Shown here: in pieces, positions 1-5,888 of the stretch
Position numbering within the stretch: the stretch's first letter is position 1
Layout of the letters: each line of letters begins with the position of its first letter
From: an uncultured Oscillospiraceae bacterium
GTDB lineage: Bacteria; Bacillota; Clostridia; Oscillospirales; Oscillospiraceae
Direction: 5' to 3'
Length of the DNA stretch: 12,835 nucleotides
Assembly (NCBI GenBank): GCA_934635545.1
Contig: CAKTZN010000033.1
Coordinates: forward strand, 1-12,835
Notes under the pieces: model-generated
The model's database searches: none
Told to the model about the DNA's origin: nothing
The model's input: only the letters and a program-made list of their open reading frames with translations
Made by a program: the position numbers and the translations under genes

Positions 1-918
1 GCTCCCAAGGATCAGCGGGTGTACTACTTCAACACCAAGGAGCTGATGGGCAACAAGTACGGCACACCGTCCCCTGTGCCTTTTCGTGTGGTGGATCAGC
101 GGGCCGGTATCGACATCGACGTGGGCATCCGCTGCTTCGGTGAGTACAGCTATCACATCACCAATCCGGTGCTGTTTTACACCAACGTGTGCGGCAACGT
201 GGCGGAAGCCTATACCCGCGACAAGCTGGACAATCAGTTGAAAACCGAGCTGCTGACGGCCCTCCAGCCCGCCTTTGCCAAGATCGGCGAGAACGGCATC
301 CGCTACTCTCAGTTGCCCGGCCACACCATGGAGCTGGCCGACGCGCTGAATGAAGTGCTCAGCAAGAAGTGGCGCGACCTCCGGGGTATCGAGATCGTGT
401 CCTTCGGCGTGTCCAGCGTGACGGCGGACGAAGAAGACGAGAAGATGCTGAAGGAGCTGCAGCGCAACGCGGCTTTCATGGATCCCACCCGCGCGGCGGC
501 CCACCTCGTCGGCTCTCAGGGCGACGCCATGAAGATGGCGGCCAGCAATCAGGGCGGCGCGGCCATGGCTTTTATGGGCATGAACATGGCCGGTCAGGCG
601 GGCGGCATGAACGCCCAGAACCTGTTCGCTATGGGTCAGCAGCAACAGACCCAGCAGGCAGCGGCGCAGCCCGCTCCCGCGGCAGGCGGCTGGACTTGCA
701 GCTGCGGCCACAGCGGCAACACCGGCAAGTTCTGCGCCGAATGCGGCCAGCCCAAGCCTGCCCCCGCCGGTGAGTGGAAGTGCGCCTGCGGCGCGGTGAA
801 CACCGGCAAATTCTGCGCCGAGTGCGGTCAGCCGAAACCCGCTGCTGAATGGACGTGCTCCTGCGGTACCGTCAACAAGGGCAAGTTCTGCGCCAACTGC
901 GGCAATCCCCGTCCGTAA
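1..918 (+). CDS. SPFH-domain (YdjI/stomatin-like) protein with three C-terminal zinc ribbons, 5' truncated by window
   Basis: The frame is open from base 1, so the true start lies upstream; the GTG at 19 is internal. The visible 305 residues begin in the middle of an SPFH domain (YYFNTKELMGNKYGTPSP, then a beta-rich stretch around VRIRC-like and YSYHITNP segments), followed by an alpha-helical part, a Met/Gly/Ala/Gln-rich linker (about nt 520-690), and three tandem ribbons starting at Trp codons 691, 775 and 850. Each ribbon has the pattern W-x-C-x-C-G, about ten residues, then FCAxCG. This architecture matches the SPFH proteins often labelled 'virion core protein-like', including B. subtilis YdjI, a membrane-scaffold partner of PspA. 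Roughly 90 N-terminal residues seem to be missing off the window. It leads a run of co-directional membrane genes, so a role in envelope maintenance is inferred. The family call is solid; the function is by analogy. Confidence 0.85.
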   Translation, partial: APKDQRVYYFNTKELMGNKYGTPSPVPFRVVDQRAGIDIDVGIRCFGEYSYHITNPVLFYTNVCGNVAEAYTRDKLDNQLKTELLTALQPAFAKIGENGIRYSQLPGHTMELADALNEVLSKKWRDLRGIEIVSFGVSSVTADEEDEKMLKELQRNAAFMDPTRAAAHLVGSQGDAMKMAASNQGGAAMAFMGMNMAGQAGGMNAQNLFAMGQQQQTQQAAAQPAPAAGGWTCSCGHSGNTGKFCAECGQPKPAPAGEWKCACGAVNTGKFCAECGQPKPAAEWTCSCGTVNKGKFCANCGNPRP

Positions 919-925
919 CGCAGCA

Positions 926-957
926 GGGCAAACAGGGGACACCGCCCCTGTTTGCCC
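926..957 (+). terminator. Perfect 13-bp hairpin between SPFH and DUF5684 genes, no U-tract
   Basis: Arms 926-938 (GGGCAAACAGGGG) and 945-957 are perfect complements around the six-base loop ACACCG, eight bases after the SPFH stop. No run of T follows, only TATGACC, and the ribosome site of the next gene begins 16 bases later. The stem has terminator strength, but without the U-tract it may instead be a partial terminator or an RNA-processing/3'-end-protecting structure that sets the ratio of the first gene to the rest of the cluster. Confidence 0.6.
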
Positions 958-985
958 TATGACCGCACAGCGAAAGGAGAAGCGC

Positions 986-1534
986 ATGTACGATTACGAT
1001 TACTACTACGAGTACAGCAGCACCCCAGTTTACAGCCCGGCAACGACCATTATCTCTCTGGCGCTGGGCGTACTGCTGATCGTGGCCATGTGGATGATCT
1101 TCAAAAAGGCGGGAAAGCCCGGCTGGGCTGCCATCGTGCCTTTCTACAACATCTATGTGATGTACGAGATCACCTGGGGCAGCGGCTGGCGCTTTCTGAT
1201 GCTGCTGATCCCCATCTACAACATTATTCTGGCCATCCAGACACAGGTGAAGCTGGCCAAGGCTTTTGGAAAAAGCGGCGGATTTGCGGCGGGCTTGATC
1301 TTCCTGCCCTATGTATTCAATCCCATTCTGGCCTTTGACCGTTCCGCCTATCTGGGCGTTCCCGGCAAGGGCGGCAACGGAAACCGCGCACAGCGGGAAG
1401 GTTACACGCCCAACACCGGCAGCTATCAGCAGCCCCGGCAGCCGGAGCCGGAATTTAGGGCGACCTTCTGCCCCAACTGCGGCGCAAAGGTCAACGGCGG
1501 CAAATTCTGTGAGAATTGCGGCAAGCCTCTATGA
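986..1534 (+). CDS. DUF5684-like multi-span membrane protein with C-terminal zinc ribbon
   Basis: The ATG at 986 is chosen over the upstream ATG at 959 because AAAGGAG lies 6-12 bases before it, and the extra N-terminal residues would fall inside the upstream hairpin tail. The 182-residue product opens with a Tyr/Asp-rich segment (MYDYDYYYEY), then has about four hydrophobic segments (roughly residues 18-38, 46-62, 66-88 and 98-116). The pattern GKPGWAAIVPFYNIY followed by IPIYNIILA is typical of DUF5684 proteins, often mislabelled signal peptidase I; no Ser-Lys peptidase motif is visible. A short linker leads to a zinc ribbon with Cys162, Cys165, Cys175 and Cys178 (FCPNCGAK...FCENCGKPL). The ribbon resembles those ending the SPFH protein upstream. 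Its stop overlaps the next start (ATGA), so the two are translationally coupled. It is presumably a membrane partner in the same complex; the exact role is unknown. Confidence 0.8.
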   Translation: MYDYDYYYEYSSTPVYSPATTIISLALGVLLIVAMWMIFKKAGKPGWAAIVPFYNIYVMYEITWGSGWRFLMLLIPIYNIILAIQTQVKLAKAFGKSGGFAAGLIFLPYVFNPILAFDRSAYLGVPGKGGNGNRAQREGYTPNTGSYQQPRQPEPEFRATFCPNCGAKVNGGKFCENCGKPL

Positions 1535-1998
1535 AAAAGGGGATGGTCGCCTTGATCGTTGTGGCCGCACTGGCCATTACCGGTGCGGTAGCGTATCGCT
1601 GCTTTGTCGCCGGGCAGGCGGAGGAATCAGCCCTGCCGGAGATCCCGGCGGACGCTGTGCTGCTGTCGTTGGACTGGACACAGACCGGCGGTGAGAGCGC
1701 CGATGCATGCTTTTTCTTCCGGTTGGAGCGTTCCGGCGACGCTTATACCCTGTCTGGCGGAGAGGTGAGCGTCTCTTTGACCTCCGACCAATGGCGGCAG
1801 GTGGAGGAGACGCTCCGCACTGGAGAACACCGCGCTCCGGTGCATCCGCCGAAGGGCGTGGAGGTGCTGGACGCCACGGAAAGCACCCTGATCGTCACAT
1901 GGCAGCGGGCGGACAGCAAGACCATAACTGCCGTATATGACGGCAGCTATGAAGCGGAGCCGCGGCAGCTGCTGTTTGGGCTCCTGACAGCGGAGTAA
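1531..1998 (+). CDS. Unrecognised single-pass membrane-anchored protein
   Basis: This 155-residue protein starts at the ATG at 1531, which overlaps the DUF5684 gene stop by four bases (ATGA); the in-frame upstream start at 1516 lies inside the neighbour and has no ribosome site. An N-terminal Met-Lys-Lys and a hydrophobic helix at about residues 4-26 (VALIVVAALAITGAVAYRC) suggest a membrane anchor or uncleaved signal with the rest outside. The remainder is acidic and beta-rich: LLSLDWTQTGG, then LERSGDAYTLSGGEVSVSLT, a helix SDQWRQVEETLRTG, and a final strand LIVTWQRADS. I recognise no family. Position and coupling say it acts with the DUF5684 membrane protein. It stops 30 bases before the YdjG-like gene. 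Confidence 0.75.
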   Translation: MKKGMVALIVVAALAITGAVAYRCFVAGQAEESALPEIPADAVLLSLDWTQTGGESADACFFFRLERSGDAYTLSGGEVSVSLTSDQWRQVEETLRTGEHRAPVHPPKGVEVLDATESTLIVTWQRADSKTITAVYDGSYEAEPRQLLFGLLTAE

Positions 1999-2028
1999 TG
2001 AGAGAAACAACAAAACGGGAGGAACATT

Positions 2029-3168
2029 ATGGCATCCCAAGTAACCAACTATAAGTGCCCGGCCTGCACCGGCCCGCTCCACTTTGTAGGGGCCTCCGGC
2101 AAGCTGGAGTGCGACTTCTGCGGCAGCAAGTACGATGTGGCGGAGATTGAGGCTCTTTATGCCGACAAGGAAGCCAAGGCCGTGGAAGCAGCAGAGAAAG
2201 CAACCGAGAAAGCGGCGCAGAATCGTCAAAAAATGGCGGACATGGAGGCGGAAGGGTGGGACACCTCCGACCTGAACAGCGACTGGGGCGCGGACGCCGA
2301 CGGCATGAAGGCCTACAACTGCCCCTCCTGCGGCGCGGAGCTGATCTGCGACGCCTCTACCGCCGCCACCTCCTGCCCCTACTGCGGCAACCCCACGGTA
2401 GTGCCGGGGCAGTTCAGCGGCGCATTAAAGCCCGACTATGTGATCCCCTTCAAGCTCAGCAAGGAGGATGCCGTGGCGGCGCTGAAAAAGCATTACAAGG
2501 GCAGACCTCTTCTGCCCAAGGCGTTCACCGGCGGCAACCATATTCAGAAGATCCAGGGCGTGTACGTCCCCTTCTGGATGTTTGACGGCATGGCAGAGGG
2601 CAGCGTGGACTATGAGGGGCAGAAGATCCATTTCTACGAGACCAGCACCGAAAAGGTCACCGAAACGGAGCACTATGAGGTGCGCCGGGGCGGTAGCATC
2701 GCCTTTGAAAAGGTGCCGGTGGACGCTTCCAGTAAGATGCCCGACGACCACATGGACTCTATCGAGCCCTATGACTATGCCGACCTGAAACCCTTCTCCA
2801 CGGCGTACTTACCGGGCTTTCTGGCGGATAAATACGATGTCAGCGTCGAGAACAGCCGTGACCGGGCGGACGGCCGCTGCGCCGCGTCGCTGGAAGCGGC
2901 CCTGCGCCGGACAGCCAGCGAGTATGACACCTGCATCCCGCTGAACCAGAGCATCCGCCTGAAGCGGGGCAAGGTGCACTACGCCCTGCTGCCCGTCTGG
3001 ATGCTGCACACCAAGTGGAACGGCAAGGACTTCCTGTTCGCCATGAACGGCCAGACCGGCAAGCTGGTGGGCGACCTGCCTACGGACATGGGGAAGTTCT
3101 GGGGTATCTTCGCGGGCATTGCCGCGTCCATATCCGCTGTGATGACGTTGTTCATCATGCTGACGTAA
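2029..3168 (+). CDS. YdjG-like protein: two zinc ribbons and C-terminal membrane helix (TFIIB-type zinc ribbon family)
   Basis: This 379-residue protein starts at 2029 behind GGGAGG. It has an N-terminal ribbon (Cys10, Cys13, Cys28, Cys31; CPACTGPL...CDFCGSKYD), an Ala/Glu/Lys-rich probable coiled coil at about residues 45-75, and a second ribbon (Cys98, Cys101, Cys116, Cys119; CPSCGAEL...CPYCGNPT). A conserved globular part follows, with VIPFKLSKEDAVAALKK, VYVPFWMFDG and LLPVWMLHTKW. It ends in a hydrophobic helix (FWGIFAGIAASISAVMTLFI) that should tail-anchor it. This is the family annotated 'TFIIB-type zinc ribbon-containing protein' or, misleadingly, 'primosomal protein N-prime', to which B. 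subtilis YdjG belongs. In B. subtilis the ydjG, ydjH and ydjI neighbours are membrane-stress proteins linked to PspA; here the TPM gene follows by 15 bases and the SPFH gene lies upstream. Family call confident; molecular role not established. Confidence 0.87.
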   Translation: MASQVTNYKCPACTGPLHFVGASGKLECDFCGSKYDVAEIEALYADKEAKAVEAAEKATEKAAQNRQKMADMEAEGWDTSDLNSDWGADADGMKAYNCPSCGAELICDASTAATSCPYCGNPTVVPGQFSGALKPDYVIPFKLSKEDAVAALKKHYKGRPLLPKAFTGGNHIQKIQGVYVPFWMFDGMAEGSVDYEGQKIHFYETSTEKVTETEHYEVRRGGSIAFEKVPVDASSKMPDDHMDSIEPYDYADLKPFSTAYLPGFLADKYDVSVENSRDRADGRCAASLEAALRRTASEYDTCIPLNQSIRLKRGKVHYALLPVWMLHTKWNGKDFLFAMNGQTGKLVGDLPTDMGKFWGIFAGIAASISAVMTLFIMLT

Positions 3169-3183
3169 GGGGAGGGCAGAACC

Positions 3184-3954
3184 ATGAAACAGAGATTTAT
3201 GACCCTTCTGCTGGCGCTGGTCATGGCGCTGACGCTGGCCGTACCTGTCTGGGCGGAGACCCGGAGCGGCGATGTGCTTGTCTACGATACCGCCGACCTC
3301 CTGACCGGGGACGAGTGGCAGACGCTGGACGCGCTGGCCGACCAGATCACCTGGCGCTACGACTGCGCGGTGTATGTGGTGACCGTGGACGATTATGAGC
3401 AGTACGGCAGCGACGCATACAGCGCGGCGGCCAATATCTATAACGATCAGGACTTCGGCGTCGGCAGTGAGCGCAGCGGCGTGCTGCTGCTTCTCAGCAT
3501 GTGGGACAGAAGCTACAGCATCTATGTCCGGGACGACTACGCCAAGAGCATGGTGAGCGATTACGCACAGGGCTTGTTGGAAGACAGTTTCCTACCCTAT
3601 TTTGGCAGCGACGACTGGTATGGCGGCTTCAACGCCTATCTGACCACCTGCGCCGACTTCTTCCAGCAGGCGGAGGACGGCCATCCGGTGAAGCGGCCTC
3701 TCACGCAGGTGCTGCCCATGACACTGGGCATCGGCATTGCCGTGGCGCTGGTGGTCTGCCTGATTCTGAAGGGTATGATGAAGACCGTCCGCAAGGGCGC
3801 GGAGGCGGACGCCTACGTCACCGCCGAGGGCCTTACGCTGACGGAGCGGTACGACCGCTATACCCACACCACCGAGACCCGCCAGCCCAAGAAGGATAAG
3901 GACAGCGGCAGCCACTCCGGGGGCGGAGGCTCCGGCCGCAGCGGACATTTCTGA
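3184..3954 (+). CDS. TPM-domain (YdjH-like) membrane protein with signal peptide
   Basis: The 256-residue product starts at ATG 3184 behind GGGGAGGG. An N-terminal signal peptide (MKQRFMTLLLALVMALTLAV, cleavage likely after VWA, residue 24) leads to an extracytoplasmic TPM domain at about residues 28-165: VLVYDTADLLTGDEWQTL near its start, the strand CAVYVVTVDDYEQYG, and RSGVLLLLSMWDRSYSIYV. A transmembrane helix follows at about residues 177-198, then a cytoplasmic tail ending in a Gly/Ser-rich stretch (SGGGGSGRSGHF), typical of this family. TPM domains include plant Psb27-related phosphatases and B. subtilis YdjH; catalytic activity here is not shown. It is the last of the tight co-directional genes. 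The Gly-rich C-terminus is intact, so the gene looks complete. Confidence 0.88.
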   Translation: MKQRFMTLLLALVMALTLAVPVWAETRSGDVLVYDTADLLTGDEWQTLDALADQITWRYDCAVYVVTVDDYEQYGSDAYSAAANIYNDQDFGVGSERSGVLLLLSMWDRSYSIYVRDDYAKSMVSDYAQGLLEDSFLPYFGSDDWYGGFNAYLTTCADFFQQAEDGHPVKRPLTQVLPMTLGIGIAVALVVCLILKGMMKTVRKGAEADAYVTAEGLTLTERYDRYTHTTETRQPKKDKDSGSHSGGGGSGRSGHF

Positions 3955-4049
3955 TTTGAAATGGGAGAGCGGCAGACATTAAGTCGGGACGAATTGGTCT
4001 CCATTCTGAAAGAACTGATCTGACGCGTATTGCAAGGAGGGAACAGCGT

Positions 4050-4577
4050 ATGAATTTTGAACGACTCACAGACGCACAGCACCCGATGTATCATACCGCC
4101 ATGGCGCTGTACCAAAAAAGCTTTCCCCCGCACGAACAGCGGGAAGCCCCGTCACAGGAAAGCATCCTGCATCATCCGGAATACCACTTTACGTTGGCCT
4201 ACGATGGGGAACAGTTTGTCGGGCTGGTGCTGTACTGGGAAGCGTCAGATTTTATCTATGTAGAGCATTTCTGCATCCTGCCGGAGCTACGGAACCGGCA
4301 CTACGGGCAGCGCATCCTTGCGGCGCTGAGTAAGCAGAACAAGACCATCATTCTTGAGATCGACCCGCCGAAAGATGAGATCTCCGTGCGGCGAAAAGGC
4401 TTCTATGAGCGCTGTGGGTTTGCGGAGAATCCCTATCCGCACGTTCATCCACCCTACCATAGAGGAAACCACGGACACGAACTGGTGGTCATGTCCTGCC
4501 CGGAGAGGATCACGCCGGAAGCATATGCGGCGTTCAGCAAATATCTGAACGACGAAGTGATGCGGGATGCATTTTAG
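4050..4577 (+). CDS. GNAT family N-acetyltransferase
   Basis: The 175-residue protein starts at ATG 4050 with a strong AAGGAGGG about eight bases upstream. It shows the GNAT fold order: an N-terminal helix (YHTAMALYQKSFPPHEQRE), strands with VGLVLYWEASDFIYVEHFCI, and the acetyl-CoA pyrophosphate-binding turn LPELRNRHYGQRIL at about residues 77-90, a variant of (R/Q)xxGx(G/A). IILEIDPPKDE and RKGFYERCGF follow, the usual strand and the alpha-4 helix with the conserved Tyr. The substrate cannot be read from sequence; small molecule, peptide or antibiotic are all possible. It is 95 bases beyond the membrane cluster and has its own ribosome site, so co-transcription is uncertain. No damage is visible. 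Confidence 0.85.
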   Translation: MNFERLTDAQHPMYHTAMALYQKSFPPHEQREAPSQESILHHPEYHFTLAYDGEQFVGLVLYWEASDFIYVEHFCILPELRNRHYGQRILAALSKQNKTIILEIDPPKDEISVRRKGFYERCGFAENPYPHVHPPYHRGNHGHELVVMSCPERITPEAYAAFSKYLNDEVMRDAF

Positions 4578-4602
4578 AGATCGACGCAGAAAAGATATCT
4601 GA

Positions 4603-4885
4603 GCTTTTGCAGCCCTGTGGACCTGTGATTTGCCCGATTTTTCGGAGTATGGGCCGGACACTTACTTTGCCGGTCGGGAGCCAGACTTTATACCGCTGCA
4701 CCCCATCGGCTCTGCATTTCGGCAAAGCGTGTGGGAAATCATCTTGCAAATTCTCTACAGGCCGACCACGGCCTACGGTGAGAGCGCACAGCAGCTTGCT
4801 GTAAAGCAAGGCCTGTCCCAAATGTCCGCACAGGTGGTGAGCGGCGCGGAATGAGATATTCATCATCTGGAATGGGAGCATAAGA
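4603..4885 (+). pseudogene. ogt: Methylated-DNA-cysteine methyltransferase (Ogt/MGMT) remnant, middle part only
   Basis: A short open frame (4603-4857) has the middle of an Ogt protein: DTYFAGREPDF, then HPIGSAFRQSVWEIILQILY, then TTAYGESAQQLA and MSAQVVSGAE. Intact relatives read close to YFxGREPDF..PLH..GTPFQxxVWxIL..IPYG.TTTYGEIA and MSAQAVGGAVGHN. The frame stops at TGA 4855, but the next frame gives NEIFII, matching the stretch just before the catalytic PCHR motif, so about ten bases were lost here. The N-terminal domain, the PCHRV cysteine motif and the C-terminus are absent, and motif residues have drifted (YG.TT became YRPTT). It is therefore non-functional. It lies directly upstream of the prolyl-tRNA deacylase remnant in the same direction. 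Confidence 0.72.
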
Positions 4886-4893
4886 AGATCATT

Positions 4894-5160
4894 ATGGACA
4901 AAAAAAGAAATCTACAAATTTTTGACGGAACGGAATATTCCGTATGAGGTGACCGAGCACAAAGCGGTGTTCAACATGGAAGTGATCACCGTAAAGGGTG
5001 ACAAACGTGTGGATCTGAAGGAGTTCCGCCGACTGTACGGCCTTCGGGCGCTCTCCTTTGCGTCGGCTGACGATCTGCTTCACATCATGGGGCTGACGGC
5101 CGGTTCGGTTACACCGCTTGGCCTTTTGAATGATGCAGAGCATCGCATCCATTTTTCGCC
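4894..5160 (+). pseudogene. Prolyl-tRNA editing deacylase (ProX/YbaK-like) remnant, frameshifted and internally deleted
   Basis: An ATG at 4894 begins MDKK, but a run of seven A (4900-4906) shifts the frame; with six A it would read MDKKEIYKFLTERNIPYEVT, the expected start of the ProX/YbaK-type 'prolyl-tRNA synthetase associated domain' family, which hydrolyses mischarged Ala-tRNA(Pro). The following frame (to 5203) continues with YEVTEHKAVFNME, VITVKGDKRVDLKEF, LSFASADDLLHIMGL and VTPLGLLNDAEHRIHF. Between FNME and VITVKG intact relatives carry about 30 more residues (an ELAEVELP..AKNLFVRDDKK-type segment), which are gone, and the C-terminal third after HRIHF is missing and replaced by a terminator hairpin. 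Three independent lesions make function very unlikely. The family call rests on the strong VKGDKRVDLK and PLGLLND motifs. Confidence 0.78.
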
Positions 5161-5191
5161 ACGCACCTTCATTGGTGCGCGGCGTTTTTTT
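5157..5191 (+). terminator. Rho-independent terminator after prolyl-tRNA deacylase remnant
   Basis: Arms CGCCACGCACC (5157-5167) and GGTGCGCGGCG (5174-5184) pair with one mismatch around TTCATT, followed by seven T (5185-5191). This is a canonical intrinsic terminator on the plus strand. It sits exactly where the deacylase loses homology, so a 3' deletion appears to have fused the gene body to its own terminator. It also insulates the TetR promoter 72 bases further on. Confidence 0.8.
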
Positions 5192-5262
5192 ATGGGAGGA
5201 TAGAGGAATTCTTGAGAATGGGCTGCCGGGTATCGTATTCAATATCTGGCGGTACCTGCTTA

Positions 5263-5291
5263 TTGACAAAAAGCTCTTAGAAGAATAAAAT
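5263..5291 (+). promoter_or_regulatory. Sigma-A promoter of the TetR-MATE operon
   Basis: TTGACA at 5263-5268 and TAAAAT at 5286-5291 are separated by 17 bases, a near-consensus vegetative promoter. Transcription should begin around 5298, giving a short leader of about 38 bases before the TetR ATG at 5336. The -35 box is perfect and the -10 differs by one base, so regulation is expected to be by repression rather than activation. Confidence 0.82.
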
Positions 5292-5322
5292 AAATGCAGT
5301 TATCAATAAACAAATTTATTTT
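5287..5322 (+). promoter_or_regulatory. Candidate TetR operator dyads overlapping the -10 and leader
   Basis: Two inverted repeats overlap the start of transcription. AAAATAAAT (5287-5295) and ATTTATTTT (5314-5322) are exact complements 18 bases apart, and within them AATAAA (5305-5310) faces TTTATT (5315-5320) across CAAA. A dimer bound here would cover the -10 box and the start point, fitting autorepression by the adjacent TetR protein. The sequence is AT-rich, so chance symmetry is possible. Confidence 0.45.
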
Positions 5323-5335
5323 TTGGAGTAGCACT

Positions 5336-5887
5336 ATGCCGGCTAAGAAACAAGTCCCAAAAGAAAAAATTTTAAGCGCCGCGCTGAAGCTGCTGCGGGA
5401 GCAGGGGTACGACGCCGTGAACCTCAAGCAGCTTGCCAGCGCGCTGGGCTGCTCCACCCAGCCGGTGTACCTGTCCTTTTCCGGGATGGAGGAGCTGCGC
5501 GGGGAACTGATCCCCCTGGCCGTCGCGGAATTTGAGCGGTACATGAAGGCCGGAAGCGAAGACGGCGTGATCTGCCTGTACGGCATGCGCTATATCGCCT
5601 TTGCCAGGGAGGAACCGCGGCTGTTCTGCTTCCTGTTCATGCGGCCCAACGCCTTTGCGGAGATCCGGCAGGCGCTGCTGCCTATGGTCGAGCGCTCCAT
5701 CGAGAAGCTGATGGCCGCCTACCGTATCGACCATGCGGAAGCGGACATGCTGCACGACCAGATGTGGATGCACGCCCACGGCATCGCGTCCATGGTGGCG
5801 ACGGATTTCTGCGATTGGGACATGGCGAAGGTGGAACGGATGCTGGCGGCGTGCAAGCGTGCTTTTACGCAGAAATACGAGGCGTGA
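5336..5887 (+). CDS. TetR/AcrR family transcriptional regulator
   Basis: The start is ATG 5336 (MPAKKQVPKEKIL) with TTGGAG eleven bases upstream; the earlier ATG at 5294 lies within the promoter/leader and is rejected. The 183-residue protein has a typical TetR DNA-binding domain at about residues 8-55: ILSAALKLLREQGYDAVNLK, the recognition helix region LASALGCSTQPVYLSF, then GMEELRGEL. The rest is a helical ligand/dimer domain with a Met/Phe-rich segment (RLFCFLFMRPNAF) that may line a hydrophobic pocket. The gene ends one base before the MATE start, so it is co-transcribed with the exporter and is probably its drug- or metabolite-responsive repressor, acting on the dyads just upstream. The inducer is unknown. 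Intact, unlike its neighbours on both sides. Confidence 0.9.
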   Translation: MPAKKQVPKEKILSAALKLLREQGYDAVNLKQLASALGCSTQPVYLSFSGMEELRGELIPLAVAEFERYMKAGSEDGVICLYGMRYIAFAREEPRLFCFLFMRPNAFAEIRQALLPMVERSIEKLMAAYRIDHAEADMLHDQMWMHAHGIASMVATDFCDWDMAKVERMLAACKRAFTQKYEA

Positions 5888-5888
5888 G

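Noticed and set aside
691..918. Zinc-ribbon tandem repeat considered as a DNA repeat or CRISPR-like array
   Set aside because: The repeats are coding, in frame, unequal in length and explained by protein ribbons.
3961..4023. A 20-codon frame (MGERQTLSRDELVSILKELI) after the TPM gene
   Set aside because: It is very short and has no good ribosome site; it could be a remnant of a lost gene, but nothing confirms it.
5193..5290. A frame without a start reading ENGLPGIVFNIWRYLLIDKK to a stop at 5290
   Set aside because: It looks like the tail of a lost protein, but it overlaps the TetR promoter and I cannot name a family.
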